Of a DNA stretch of 64,000 bases, positions 1 through 11,072 are shown one piece after another. The notes under the pieces are model-generated. The model was not told the origin of the DNA. It saw nothing but the letters and a program-made list of their open reading frames with translations, and did no database searches. The translations under genes were made by a program, and so were the position numbers. Within the stretch, counting starts at the first letter, position 1. Each line of letters begins with the position of its first letter. The DNA is from Cynocephalus volans (lineage: Eukaryota > Chordata > Mammalia > Dermoptera > Cynocephalidae), in NCBI RefSeq assembly GCF_027409185.1, contig NC_084472.1, forward strand, positions 18,152,524 through 18,216,523. Reading direction: 5' to 3'.

Positions 1-521
1 GCTAAGGTGAAGAAGATTAGTAGGAAACAAAAGCAGCTTTCTTTAGATCTGAGTCTTTTTCTTCTTTTTTTTCTGAGTTCTTAACCACCCCCCAAAAAAT
101 CTGAGATTGAGAGGAGAACCCTCTCTCTGAACACACTCTTTACCTCTACCCCGCCTCCCCCTCCAATTTTCCGCCTGACTTGAGGGAAAGCCAATATTGA
201 AAGGTTAGGACACTAGACTGGAGAGCCTGAACTCTTGCCCTAAGGCCATTAAACAGCTTTCTGACCTCAGGTCAATCACCCCACATTGCCAGGTGTCCTC
301 ATCTATAAAACAAAGTTTTAGGATTTGAGGACCTCTGAGGCAGAGCCATGCACAGTGCAAGTCCAGGATGAGATAAGGTGCTGGCTTCAGAGCGTAAGTC
401 GGCATGCTGCTTCTAACATGAGTATTGCTGACGAGGACAAAAGCGGCCAGCTTTGCCAAGCAGTGTGGGGAACTGAAGTTGTTTTTTGTTATTGTTTTGG
501 GTTTTTTTTTTAAGTATTTTA
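1..521. other. ABHD3 intron 4, no gene seen
   Basis: Low-complexity T-rich and ordinary intronic sequence. I see no splice-flanked coding block and no repeat I can name here. ABHD3 exon 5 was looked for by its expected reverse-complement codons throughout 1-8280 and not found. Confidence 0.5.
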
Positions 522-590
522 ATGTATCCACTTATTTATTTTGGGTGAGTGGTTGGCTGCAATGGGGATCAGAACCCCTGACATACTTTT
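522..590 (-). repeat. t-SINE 3' fragment
   Basis: A T-rich run is followed by ggttggctgcaatgggg and atcagaacccctgacat, which match the antisense 3' half of the tRNA-Ile-like unit. The 5' half is missing. Confidence 0.5.
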
Positions 591-631
591 TTTTAAAATA
601 CTAACCATTCTTTTTAAAAAATTATTTTTTA

Positions 632-931
632 GAGCCGGCCTGTGGCTCACTCGGGAGAGTGCGGTGCTGATAACACCAAGGCCACAGGTTCAGATACTAT
701 ACAGGGATGGCTGGTTAGATCACTGGTTGAGCGTGGTGCTGACACCACCAAGTCGAGGGTTGAGATCCCCTTCCTGGTCTTCTTTTTTTTTTTTTTCCCG
801 TGACCGGCACTCAGCCAGTGAGTGCACTGGTCATTCTTATATAGGATCCGAACCCGCGGCGGGAGTGTCGCCGCGCTCCCAGCGCAGCACTCTACCGAGT
901 GCGCCACGGGCTCGGCCCCCTGGTCTTCTTT
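632..931 (+). repeat. t-SINE dimer, interrupted by a second SINE
   Basis: Unit 1 (632-710) carries the GTGGCTCAC..GAGAGTG A-box region, the loop ggtgctgataacaccaag and a gttcagat B-box remnant. Unit 2 (711-785) follows without a spacer and ends in the gatccccttcctggtc 3' end. Its A tail is split by the opposite-strand SINE at 786-918. Confidence 0.85.
786..918 (-). repeat. t-SINE, short-dimer subtype, nested
   Basis: The sense strand reads GGGGCCGAGCCCGTGGCGCA with a GC-rich gctgggagcgcggcgac arm in place of the ataacacc loop. It is followed by a shortened second unit (tgcactcactggctgagtg) and the cggtcacggg end. The 13-bp target duplication cctggtcttcttt at 773-785 and 919-931 shows that it entered the tail of the surrounding SINE. 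Confidence 0.9.
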
Positions 932-936
932 AAAAA

Positions 937-939
937 ATA

Positions 940-960
<21 letters not shown>
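937..960. repeat. (AT)n microsatellite
   Basis: About ten AT units lie inside an A/T-rich tail. Confidence 0.85.
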
Positions 961-969
<9 letters not shown>

Positions 970-970
<1 letters not shown>

Positions 971-2548
971 TTTTTAAAAAAAGTTTATTATTAATATATT
1001 TTTTTACATTCTAAGATGTTGTTGCAGAGCAGTTGAGGGGGAGAGGGAGAAGAGAAGGGGAAAAGAAATATGGTGGGAGGAGGAAGGAGGGGGCACGGTG
1101 GAAGCCTGTGGCACTCCCCTCATTCCTGCAGGGGAGACCAGGGCGCTTCCTGCAGTGGCTCGATTATCGCTGGGCTGGATGCAGATATCAAGGGGGTGTG
1201 GTTGAAGCCCTTGGTTCTTTACCGCCCCAGCTTGGGAGACTGAGGGAGATTCCAGTGGTGGCTCAGCAGTCATCACTGGCCTGGTTGCAGATGTTAGGGT
1301 GGTGTGGCTGAAGCCCTTCACCTCCCACCACCCCAGCTCGGGAGCCCAGGGTGTTTCTGGTGGCAGCTTGGCATTCATCACTGGGCTGGTTGTGGGTGTT
1401 GGGGGGTCGTGGCTGAGGACCTTGGTCCCCCACCACCCTGGCTCAGGAGCCCGGGGCACTTCATGTGGTGGTTTAGTGGTCATGGCTGGGCTGGTTGCAG
1501 ATGTCAGGGGGGCATGGCTCAGGCCCCCAGCCTTCCCCCTTCCCTGGCTTGGGAGCCCAGGGGAATTCTGGTCCTTCTAGGTTTTATAGGTGTTCCTTGG
1601 TGATATGAGACCTTTACTAGTTAATATCAAACTTTGTCTTTGGTATGTGGGTATTTTTTTTTCTTTCAGATCTATGTTGGATTATTTGCTGTTCCCACCA
1701 CTTAAACTCTGCACTTGAACTAATTTGTCCTTTGCTTACTTCTAAAATGGGGGAACTTCTTATGGGCAAGCACTTGAGCCCTGTAGTTAAGCTAAATTTC
1801 TACTCTGCTGCTGATTCCCTGGGGAAGGCTTTTTGTGCAGCTCAGGCTTTAATTGTTCACCTTGTATGTACTTCCAGGTCTTTTGAGGTCTGGCGCACCT
1901 GGGCTGTGCAGAAACTCTGGTCTGGGCCTGAGACTTTTCAGCAAACTGCACCACCTGCAGACCTGTGTTCCTGACCAGTTTCCTCTGAGTGGTCCTGTGC
2001 TGATTGGGGAGCAAATCAACGGTCCATGCTATGCCCCAATGTTCCCCTGGTGGGCTGTCTACCCCACCATCCATATTCCAAACACTTCCTATGGGATGGG
2101 CCATGCACTGATCCCTTGCAATGACTCACTGGCCTCTGAGTGGCTTCTTTTCTCAGTTGTTCTGGCTCCTCGCTCCTGTGTGGGTCCCTGGGAACCCTGT
2201 TACTGGTCTTGCTGGCCCGAAGGCCACAAAGGCCCTCTTCTCCCCTGCCACCTCCAAACAACTTCATCCCAAGGGCACAGCTGTGGCTTTTGCCAGCTCT
2301 TGCTCCGTGTGCTCATCAGATCCAGTCTTGAAGAGGCTGGGGCTAGAAATGATGGGAGCAATCCTTTCTTTCTCTCATTGTGGCTTCTCCTGCCTTCATA
2401 ACTCCGTAGGTCTTTCCTTCTCTTCGCCTGAGCTCTAGTGGCCCCATCTTGGCTGTGTTTGCTTTTTAACAGTTGTAAATTGGTTGATTTGTGGCAGAGA
2501 GTGATGATGGGGACCGTCTATTCCACCATCTTGACCGAAAGCCCTTAA
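970..2548 (-). mobile_element. L1 5'-UTR-like element with VNTR
   Basis: Read on the minus strand it begins near 2548 with ggtcaagatggtggaatag, the typical start of a mammalian L1 5' UTR. It continues for about 900 GC-moderate bases, passes through a 105-bp tandem repeat (1170-1580) and a purine-rich block, and ends in A-rich sequence with an AATAAA at 984-989. No ORF1 or ORF2 sequence follows. The open frames across the VNTR exist because 105 is divisible by three; they are not evidence of a protein. It may be a 3'-deleted L1 or a non-autonomous L1-driven composite. Confidence 0.55.
1170..1580 (-). repeat. 105-bp VNTR, about four copies
   Basis: The anchor ctgg after ggctgg/ggcctgg recurs at 1175, 1281, 1386 and 1491, spacings of 106, 105 and 105. 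Each unit carries a copy of ctgggctggttgcagatgt, then a cccacc block and gggagccc. The units have diverged from one another by substitutions. Confidence 0.85.
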
Positions 2549-2870
2549 AATTAATTTTTTAAATTGACAAAAATTGTATATATTTATCAAGTGCAATATG
2601 ATGTTTTGAAATATGTATATATTGTAGAATGGCTAAATAGAACTCTTGAAGATATGTATTACCTCATATACTTATTTTTGATGGCAAGAACACTTAAAAT
2701 CTACTCCTCTAACGATTTTCAAGTATGCGATTCATTGTTACTAACTATAGTCACCATGTTGTACAATAGACCTCTTGAACTTATTCCTTGTATGTAGCTG
2801 AAATTTTGTATCCTTTGACCAACATCTCCCTACACCACCCACTCTAGCCTCTGCTAGTCGCCATTCGCCT
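2549..2870 (-). mobile_element. L1 3' end fragment (L1MA-like)
   Basis: The block aattgacaaaaattgtatat, then gatgttttgaaatatgtata and gaatggctaaatag, is the reverse complement of the conserved L1MA-type 3' UTR. Its 3' end abuts the L1 5'-UTR-like element to its left. Confidence 0.75.
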
Positions 2871-3060
2871 GTCTGTTTCTATAGTTCATTCGCTGGTTTA
2901 CACTCTATCACAGCCCCTCCTTCTGCCAGGGACTGGTATCAGATGGTGTGAGGAGTGGAAGCTGTCCGCAGTCCACACTTGGAGCAGTGCTGCTTCAGCC
3001 TTCCCTTACCTGCTGAACCAGCTCTAATCTGAACTAGAGAGTGCCTGAGGGAGGCTTTTC

Positions 3061-3632
3061 TTTTTTAACAGCTTTATGAGATATAATTCACATACATACA
3101 ATTCACCCACTTAAAATATGCAAGTTGACAGTTTTTAGTACATTCAGAGCTGTGTGGCCACCACCACCATAATTTTAGAACATATTCATCATCCCAAAAG
3201 AAACCCCCTACCATTAGCAGTCACCCAGACTCCAGCCATAGGCAACCACTAATCTACTTTCTGTTTCTGTAGATTTGCCTATGCTGAATATTTCATATAA
3301 ATGGAATCATACAATACACGATCTACTGTGAGTGTCTTCTTTCACTTGGTATAATGCTTTTAAGGTTCATCCATGTTTCAGCATGCATCAAGACTGCATT
3401 CCTTTTTAATGTGGAATAGTCTGTGACTATGGACATACCCCATTTTGTTTATCCATTCATCTGTTCATCGATGTCTGGGCCATTATAAATAATGCTGCTA
3501 TAAATATTTGTGTACAAGTATTTGTGAGAACTTTTATTTTAATTTCTCTTACAGTGGATTGCTGGGTTACATAGTAACTCTATATTTAACTTTTTGAGGA
3601 ACTGCCAGACTGTTTTCTAAAGTGGCTAAGAG
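3061..3632 (-). mobile_element. Old L1 3' fragment (L1M-like)
   Basis: It starts gctttatgagatataattca and runs through atggaatcatacaatac, ccattcatctgttcatc and aactttttgaggaactgcca. This is the standard antisense 3' part of an old L1M element. Confidence 0.8.
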
Positions 3633-4178
3633 ATTTTTCTTGTTGAGCCTAGGAACACAGAAATCGGTATGACCTTATAACCAAAAATAATGTAGCTTTC
3701 AACAAACTCAATTTTAGCTGAGTTCTTTGTAAATTATCATTCCTAAACTAAGTTTATGAAGTAATGAATAATATTAGGGAGTTTGTGGATAACTTGGATT
3801 CTGGATTCCTATACTTGAAAACCAATCTTTAGGCATAAGAAAAGATCCCATCTACTCTGAGGGCTCTCAGAACCCTGCAGGAATATCTGAGGTTCAGTCT
3901 ACAGAGGGTGGGGCTACCTGTCTCCTACAGCAAATAGCCCCGGGAAGCCAAGGTTCGGGCTTTCTTATGTCCTAGTGAGAAAGGCCTTTGGCTCTCCCTC
4001 AATCCTGCAATGACTAATTAGAAATGAGGACAATATGATGGTAAAAAATTTCTACTCCCTTATTCTCCTTTGCAGGAGCCATAGTAATCCCTATAAATTC
4101 TAAGTACATCTCCAACTTATTTCAGCAAACCCTCTACTTTTGCATTTCTTCCACTCCTAGAATTGCTTACCCTAAATT
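3633..4178. other. ABHD3 intron 4, unassigned
   Basis: No coding block, RNA gene or nameable repeat seen. Confidence 0.4.
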
Positions 4179-4190
4179 CCATTTCACCTT

Positions 4191-4362
4191 AAAAAAAAAA
4201 AAAAAAAAAGATGACTGGTAAGGGGATTTTAACCCTTGACTTGGTGTTGTCAGCACCACGCTCTCCCGAGTGACCTAACCGGCCATCCCTATATAGGGAT
4301 CCAAACCCATGGTCTTGGTGTTATCAACACCAAACTCTCCCAAGTGAGCCACAGGCCGGCCC
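4191..4362 (-). repeat. t-SINE dimer
   Basis: A full antisense dimer with an 18-T (sense A) tail. The target duplication ccatttcacctt at 4179-4190 and 4363-4374 is 12 bp and perfect. Confidence 0.92.
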
Positions 4363-4839
4363 CCATTTCACCTTTGCTAGCTCTTTTAGGTTAATTTCAG
4401 ATAGAGACAGTTCCTTCCTGTCTGATCTTTGCTGATTCATCTTTTGTTCTTTTTTATGCCAACCCTAAGGTCTTATTTACTCTGGGTCGGAGTCACATTA
4501 AATCCTTTCTGGAACAAGGTGAGGTATAAACACACATAAGACTTCCTCTAGTCTGAAACAGTAATTGTTCATAGTTCTAAGACAGAAAGAAGAATTATCG
4601 TGGGAACAAAATATCAATGTTAGCTCTAATCAATATTGGCATCTAATTTTTGTGATCCAACTTAAGAAAAAAAGAAGGATGTATAATGGCCAAAATGTAA
4701 TTATAATTATATACTTTTATAACAACTATTTTTTAAAAAATTTTAGAGTAAACTAATTATAAGTAAAAATATACTTCTTATACTCTTGTTCTAATGAGCT
4801 AATATAGTAGCAATTATGCCTTGGATTATAAAAAGCTTT

Positions 4840-5060
4840 ATTTTACAAGATATTTTCATATTCATTATTCCATATGAACTTCAAACATCCTTGTGAGGTG
4901 GCATGTGTACATGATTATCATTTTCCAGATAAGAAAATGAGACACAGAAAGGTTATCTGACTTGTCCTCTGTCACTTGGCTGGTTGAATTTTGGGCTTCC
5001 TACTGAATCCAAGCTACTTTCTGCTACAGACACCCAAGCTGCTTGCCAGACTGGAGCTCA
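4840..5060 (-). repeat. MIR SINE
   Basis: The block atccttgtgaggtggcatgt, attttccagataagaaaatg and cacagaaaggttatctgact follows the antisense MIR pattern (fractions of tgaggaaactgaggcacaga). Diverged. Confidence 0.6.
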
Positions 5061-5479
5061 ACAGCCTAGTTTGCAGTAGCCTTTTTGATATAGATGAGAT
5101 GGGGGTACCAGTTCATCAGAATTTAACCCACACACTGTAAAACAATGCAGACACCAAGCTATTCTATCCTTTTGCATAGAATTCAGTGAATTCTTAAAAA
5201 AAAAAAAAAGAAAGAAAGAAAACAAAAAAGAAAAGAGAAAGGTTATATACTATCCCTTCATAAGCATTCAGAGTGTTCTTGGAGATTTTTCAAAAATCCA
5301 ATTAAAGTGTATGGCTGAAAATTACTGGATTGCTGTATTCTTTCAAAGTAAATTTCCAATCAACTTCAAATGCTAAGGATAGACTGTTTTTTAAGTATCC
5401 TCCTCCTTTTCTCTCTTCCTTCCTGTTTGTTGTTTTCTAAATTTCTATCCGTAGACCTCTCCCCTTTTACTCTACAAAT

Positions 5480-6730
5480 TCTCCCTAAGTAATCTCAGCC
5501 ACTCCTGGGTGCCCACTTCTACCTGTGCACTGATAACTCTAGTCTCTCTCTATAGCCTGCACCTCTCACCTGAGGCCAGTCCAGTATATCCAACTGTTTA
5601 CTGGAAATTTCCACCTGGAAAATCTTAAACACCCTAAACATCTAAAACAGAATTTATCTTTATCGCACCAAAATCTTGTAAATTCTCCTAAATTTCCTAT
5701 TTCAGCAAATATTACCACCTTTTATGAGCCAGCCTAGTTACAAATGTTACTTGACTCCCCTCTCTTCACTTCTTACAATACACTATTCTTTCTGCCCCAT
5801 GACTACCACTGATTTTTATTCTCTGTTCTTTATCCCCGCTACATCTGCTTTCAAACTCCAAACTCTGGGTAGGTCTGTAGTAATCACTTTCTAACTGGTC
5901 TCCAGCCTCCAGCTTCCTCTCTCTCCAACTCTTTTCTGCACACCACTGCCATGTTCTCTTTCTAAAACATAAACATGATCAAATTATGCCCCTGCTTCAA
6001 AATGTCAGTGGCTCGATAATAGGTTTCTCAGGATTCTACACAATTCTTCAAAATCTGTCCCTACCCTTTTGGAAGAAATCTAGCCCTCTAGAACTTCCTG
6101 AATGGTAAGAGGGCATATAGCATAATGGTCAAGGACACAATTACACAGTCAGACCACCCGAGTGGTCTAAATCAGCCATTTCTTGGCTGGGGTAAGTTCT
6201 TACTTGTCTCTCATGAAAATGGGGATGATGGTGGCTAAATTTACCTAAATCATTTAGTTGTCTCTATTGCTTAGCATTAAGTATGAAAAGACACAACTGA
6301 TACGTTGTAAGTACTCAATAAATATAAAATTATCATCACCATTATCTAGCCACATGTAAGTAGTTGTTATTCCACGCTCTCTAATACCTTGCTCTTTAGG
6401 CTGAGAGAGCCCTTCTATCTCCTTTTCTGGAGGTCCAAAACCACATCCTTCAAGATCCAACTAAATGTTACTTCCGCTATGAAGTTCTCCCACCTGCCCC
6501 ACACAGTTAGTTACTCCTGCCCTTTGTGCTCTATAACCTTAAGAAATCTTTCTATGGTTACACTTAGCACTGTATTGGGTGCATTTTTATGTACTCTCTC
6601 CCACAACTCAAGTTTGACCTCCTAAGGACTAGGGTTGTTTCTCATTAATGTGTAGACAACCTGCCCTATTGCCTTGCACAGGGCTGATATAATAGGCACA
6701 ACCACAGCTTTGCTGAATGAACAGATCTCT
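5480..6730 (+). mobile_element. LINE-2 fragment
   Basis: The stretch tttctaactggtctccagcc, atcaaattatgcccctgctt, then cttcaagatccaact, gaagttctcccacctgcccc and a terminal gccttgcacagggctgatat follow the L2 3' region in the sense direction. It is interrupted by a MIR at 6112-6345. Old and not coding. Confidence 0.6.
6112..6345 (+). repeat. MIR SINE, near full length
   Basis: It begins atagcataatggtcaaggac, a tRNA-like MIR head, continues through atgaaaatggggatgatggt and ends gtaagtactcaataaatat. It interrupts the L2 copy. Confidence 0.65.
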
Positions 6731-7587
6731 GTTCCTCACTTTATGAGACCTAACAAACTCTGCTTTGCAGCCTAATATTTCCTTGAGAGCCTCAGACCAT
6801 GTCTTTCCCATCTTTGTGTCCTGGAAGCACCTAGAAGAATGCACAGCAGACAAGAGCTGCTCAAAATGACTTCCTTGGGCCCAGGCCACAGTGACAAATT
6901 CAAGTCTTTCCCTTTAGACTACTATCTGTCAACAAGATTCCTAAAGGGCTGGAATAAACAAGGAAAAGTGAACTTCCATATATAACTATTTATTATGAGG
7001 CATTTGAGTAAAGCCATAAACATTTTATAACTTTTGCTTTTGAAATCATATTGATTTTGACTCCTTCCACGGCCTAAGTCACTGTAAAGCAAGAGCAAGA
7101 GCTCCTTTATTCCCAAGTTCTCATAAAGTGCTGACATTTGTGACATGACTATAAATTTTTATTTCCAGCATGACATAATTATGTATAATCTTAATGTCAT
7201 TCTCTATCAGTCACTCAAAAAAAAAGTTTTCTTCAATTCTGGTAGAATTGCCTTTGACCTGTTGAAATGGTGAAGGACTAAAAGTTAAAAAGCTTCAAGG
7301 AAATTTCAGCATTTGTAGTATTTCTTATTCCAGTTCACAGGTTTAAACATCAGATGGAATGATGATTTTCTAAGAGATGGAAGAACTTCTATCCTAGCAA
7401 AAGCTAGGAGTTAAAAAAAAAAGAACCCCAATTTAAATAAAAAAGGTTTAAATAACATTTCCTCTATGTAAACTTTGGCAGGCAAATAAGCATAAAACGT
7501 ACACACAGTTAATCTGTTTCGAGATAAAAGTAAATTTCTTTTCATAAGTGAAAAAAAAAAAACATCACTGGACTAGTTAATTTGTTT
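6731..7587. other. ABHD3 intron 4, unassigned
   Basis: A/T-rich intron sequence. Nothing could be supported. Confidence 0.4.
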
Positions 7588-7604
7588 TGTACTAGTTAAC
7601 TTTT

Positions 7605-7787
7605 TTATTTTTTTATTTTTTTTTGTCTTTTTTGTGACTGGTAAGGGGATTGCCTCGCACCGCGCTCAGCCAGTGAGCGCACCGGCCATTCCTATATTGG
7701 ATCCGAACCCGCGGCAGGAGCGTCGCTGCGCTCCCAGTGCTGCACTCTCCCAAGTGCGCCCTCCCAAGTGCGCCACGGGGTTGGCCC
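7605..7787 (-). repeat. t-SINE, transitional form
   Basis: Unit 1 has the GC-rich arm (gctgggagcgcagcgacgct in sense, diverged). Unit 2 keeps more of its length than the short subtype: ctggctgagcgcggtgc followed by aatccccttaccagtcac. The head contains a 14-bp local duplication (ctcccaagtgcgcc twice, from 7746). The target duplication tgtactagttaactttt (7588-7604 and 7788-7804) is 17 bp and perfect, so the insertion is recent. Confidence 0.9.
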
Positions 7788-7837
7788 TGTACTAGTTAAC
7801 TTTTAAAGAAAATGTGCATTAAAAATGACGTAGACTA

Positions 7838-7927
7838 GGGCTGGCCAGTTAGGCCAGTTGGTTAGAGCACGGTGCTGATAACACCAAGGTATAGGGTTCA
7901 ATCCCTGTACTGGCCAGCCACCAAAAA
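7838..7927 (+). repeat. t-SINE monomer, tRNA-Ile-like
   Basis: The body ggccagttggttagagcacg, gtgctgataacaccaaggta and gggttcaatccctgtactgg is the closest in the window to a genuine tRNA-Ile. It ends gccagccacc plus an A run, as if derived from a CCA-tailed RNA. One of several monomers (also at 13524 and 31462). Confidence 0.85.
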
Positions 7928-8291
7928 AAGTCATAAGGAAAAATGAGATAGGTAAGTATATTGATGTTAAAATATATTTATTATAAATAAAATATAAGTA
8001 AGTTAACTTACAAAATAGAATCTTAATTATTGTAAAAATAGAAATATATTACACATATTTTATTTACATATAAGATCTGAATGAACATAGACTAAGGGGA
8101 TTTCCCTGGCTGTGTAATTATGGGTCTTGTAAATTTCCTTTTTTATTTGCTTATCTGTATTTTTCTACAATAAACTTGTATTGCTTACATAAACAAAAGT
8201 TTTTTAAATAAAAAGAATATGCTTGTTTTTGTTATAAAACTGGAAGTGATTCTTTTAAAAATTAAGACCATTGACATTTAAATTTACTTAC

Positions 8292-8337
8292 CAAGAGATT
8301 CTCCCCTGCCACTCCTCTGTTGTTAAAAACCACACAT
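8292..8337 (-). CDS. ABHD3: ABHD3 exon 4 (46 nt)
   Basis: This 46-nt exon reads, after completing the arginine codon split with exon 3, C-V-V-F-N-N-R-G-V-A-G-E-N-L-L (residues 166-180 of the window protein). The acceptor is ttttttag-like (ggtttttag, just right of 8337) and the donor is GTAAGT (8286-8291). The NNRG motif is characteristic of the alpha/beta-hydrolase core of the ABHD1/2/3 group. The exon ends in phase 0. The next exon should carry the nucleophile elbow (G-x-S-x-G) and is not in the window. The exon is supported by frame continuity across all four exons and by the match to remembered human ABHD3; it is too short to stand on open frame length alone. Confidence 0.93.
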
Positions 8338-8593
8338 CTAAAAACCAGGAAAATAATTTTTGTTATTTGTACACATGATTTTTTGCTCACGATACAATAT
8401 TAAAATTATCTTACTGACACTGATTTAGAGCACTAAAAGATTTTAAAAATCTGTTCTGCAGACATGACAATGTTTGACAACTTCATCTAAATGCACTAAA
8501 ATACAATTCCAGTTCTCTTAATTCAACATGTGAGTTCAAATTAGAAAAGTGTACATTGAAATAATGTTAATTTTTCCTGCCAAAAGAGCAGCA

Positions 8594-8765
8594 TTTTTTT
8601 ATTTTTTAAAAGATGACCTGTAAGGTGATCTTAACCCTTGAGTTGGTGTTGTCAGCACCACGCTCTCCCAAGTGAGCTAACCGGCCATCCCTATATAGGG
8701 ATCCGAACCCGTGGCCTTGGTGTTACCAGCACCACACTCTCCCAAGTGAGCCACGGGCCGGCTCC
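8594..8765 (-). repeat. t-SINE dimer
   Basis: Complete antisense dimer. Target duplication aagagcagca at 8584-8593 and 8766-8775. Confidence 0.9.
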
Positions 8766-8901
8766 AAGAGCAGCAGTTTTGTAACTTTTTCCTATGCATA
8801 TATGTGGGCTCCAATAAGTGTTATTAAAACAATTCTAGTTTAAATGTTTTTGCTTCAAATAAAGGAAAAAATGTATGTATTTGTAACACTAAAAAGTATC
8901 T

Positions 8902-9001
8902 TTTTGAGGGGGAGGGTTGGCTGACAGGTATGGGGTTCTGAACCCTTGACCTTGGTGTTATCAGCACTGTACTCTAACCAACTCACCTAACCGGCCAGCC
9001 C
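8902..9001 (-). repeat. t-SINE monomer
   Basis: Reads gggttggctgacaggtatgg through gagctaac-like caactcacctaaccggcc. Imperfect target duplication aaaagtatct / agaagtatct at 8892 and 9002. Confidence 0.8.
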
Positions 9002-9844
9002 AGAAGTATCTATTTATATCCTAAGAAATAGCTCCTGTTCCCTCAAGGCTCAGCAAACACTGAGACTGGAATATTACAAGAGGTAAAAACATTACCACAG
9101 GTAAAGCTGCAAGGAGACTGGCACCTGAGCTGGTAGGATGGGTCCCACACTATACTCCTGCCTGGTGTTCAGCTGACCTCGTGGAGGAAAGACTACCTTG
9201 TGTTTCCTATGATCCTGTTTGTATCTCCTGGGTAAATGAGTAATGTAAAGGGCCTAGATCAATGTTGGTTCAAGGCAAGTATTCAATGCAAGTTAGCTAT
9301 TAGTAGCAGTGGTAGTTGGTAGTGTCACGCTAGCTTTAAAAAGTTATTCTGTATTTAAAATATTTAACTCTCATTTAACTTTGTCAGCCATAACCCCAGA
9401 CGTGTATTTTTTGCCCTCCTAGGACAAAATCCTGACTTGTGTCTGCAGAGGTTCTCATTCATTTACTGAGTCTATTTTCATCTCGATTAAAATTCATTTT
9501 GTCTGTTTACTTATCCAATCAATGGAGGCCATTGAAGATTTCCCTTCTTTCAGGTTACTGTTGACCATTGAACATGTTCTAAGCACAATGAACTGACTGC
9601 CCTACAGAATACACACTATAACCCTTCTCTCAGATGGGCTAGATTTCAAGGCACACCACCTCCATGCAATGTGGTATTCAGGATATGTTTTGGCAAGAGA
9701 ATTCTTTCTTGCATCTGAAAAGTCATATAGAAAATTTTATTAGGCCCAACTAAAAGATGAGAAATGTTTGAAAATCTTGGTTACACAATTTGAGAAAAAG
9801 CTAGAAATACTACTTCTATTGACTCATCTAAGAAAAATCTTTAC

Positions 9845-9946
9845 TTTTTTTTCCTTTATTTTTTCCCTTTTTTAAATTTTTTTTTTTTTTTTTTTTTGGC
9901 AGCTGGTTGGTAAGGGGATCCAAACCCTTGACCTTGGTGTTACAAA
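9845..9946 (-). repeat. t-SINE 3' fragment
   Basis: A long T run, then ggcagctggttggtaagggg and accttggtgttaca. The 5' half of the unit is absent. Similar sequence agaaaaatcttta / aagaaatctta flanks it. Confidence 0.7.
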
Positions 9947-10812
9947 GAAATCTTAAATACATTACAAATACAAGCAGAAAAGTTAAAGTAGGCTCAGTTA
10001 CTCTTACTTTTCTTGCTAAAAAGAATGGCAAGACAGACTAGATGTAAAGAAAATTTAAGTTGGCCACTTGTATTTATTTGCATAAGCACCTAAGTCACAC
10101 AGGAGTCGGTGCTAAAGGTGATTGTGATCTTGAACCTTGAAGCTCTTAGTCATTCAAAAAAGAACCACTTTTAGAGTATAAACATTAAATAAGGATTAAA
10201 ATAGTTTTGGAGCAAGATGTCACCATGTGACTGCCACTGAGAGAAGGCAACAGAACTAGTAAGGAGAAAGAAAATGATGATCTGCAAACTCATGAAAAAG
10301 CAGCCAATACATCTGGGATTTTCTGCTAAACTGCAGACAGGGACATTTGCACTTTCCTTCAGGCAACTTTGAAACATGGATACTCTGGTATTTCTTGCTA
10401 GAGGAGGAACTGCACTGAACTTCTCCATAAGCCTCTGTTCCTGACAATGTTCGACCAGGAGCAGTCATCCTTGTGTACTTGTAGCCTTGGACTTGGGGCA
10501 GAGAGATAGATAAGGTGGAATGAGGGCTGCCACTCTGCCCTTGTCTCCCATTCCAGCTGTGATAAGCAACCAGCTTCTTTCATTTAACCCCTTTTCTACC
10601 TTGACAGTCATCAGGGAACTTTACATATAAAACTGAAAGAGCTGGTTGTGCAACTACAATTCCAAGCCTTTGCTAACTTCTGTAATAACTCTCTCCAAAT
10701 AATTTTTGCAGTTTACCCCAAACCATTTTAAAGGGTGTGTATATGAGGAAAACTGTTATTTATGCAAAACTTATTTTTCCTACATATTTTAACTATTTAA
10801 ATTTTCTTTTCA

Positions 10813-10916
10813 GGGCCAGCCTGTAGCTCACTTGAGAGAGTGTGGTGCTGATAACACCAAGTCAAAGGTTAAGATCCCCTTACTGGTCATCTTTAAAAGA
10901 AAAAAAAAAAAAAAAA
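10813..10916 (+). repeat. t-SINE, internally deleted dimer
   Basis: The head of unit 1 (gggccagcctgtagctcact to gataacaccaag) is joined directly to the tail of unit 2 (tcaaaggttaagatcccctt). One unit-length has been lost at the shared aacaccaag sequence. Target duplication ttcttttca (10804-10812, 10917-10925). Confidence 0.85.
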
Positions 10917-11072
10917 TTCTTTTCAAACAAAGAAAATATAAATAAAGAGAAGAAATATAAGAGAATAAATCTAGTATAAGAACTTTTTCTGTGACAACAG
11001 AACCTGTTAATCAGGGAAGCAGGTGAATCTCCTTTAATGAAAGTTAAATAAAATTCAGAGACTACCTATAGC

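Noticed and set aside
1170..1580. CRISPR-like array
   Set aside because: Units are contiguous 105-bp tandem copies with no unique spacers, in a mammalian genome.
1004..1603. Overlapping open frames on both strands
   Set aside because: Explained by a 105-bp tandem repeat whose period is a multiple of three.
7838..7927. Functional tRNA-Ile gene
   Set aside because: Mismatched stems, an A tail and many similar copies mark it as a SINE monomer.
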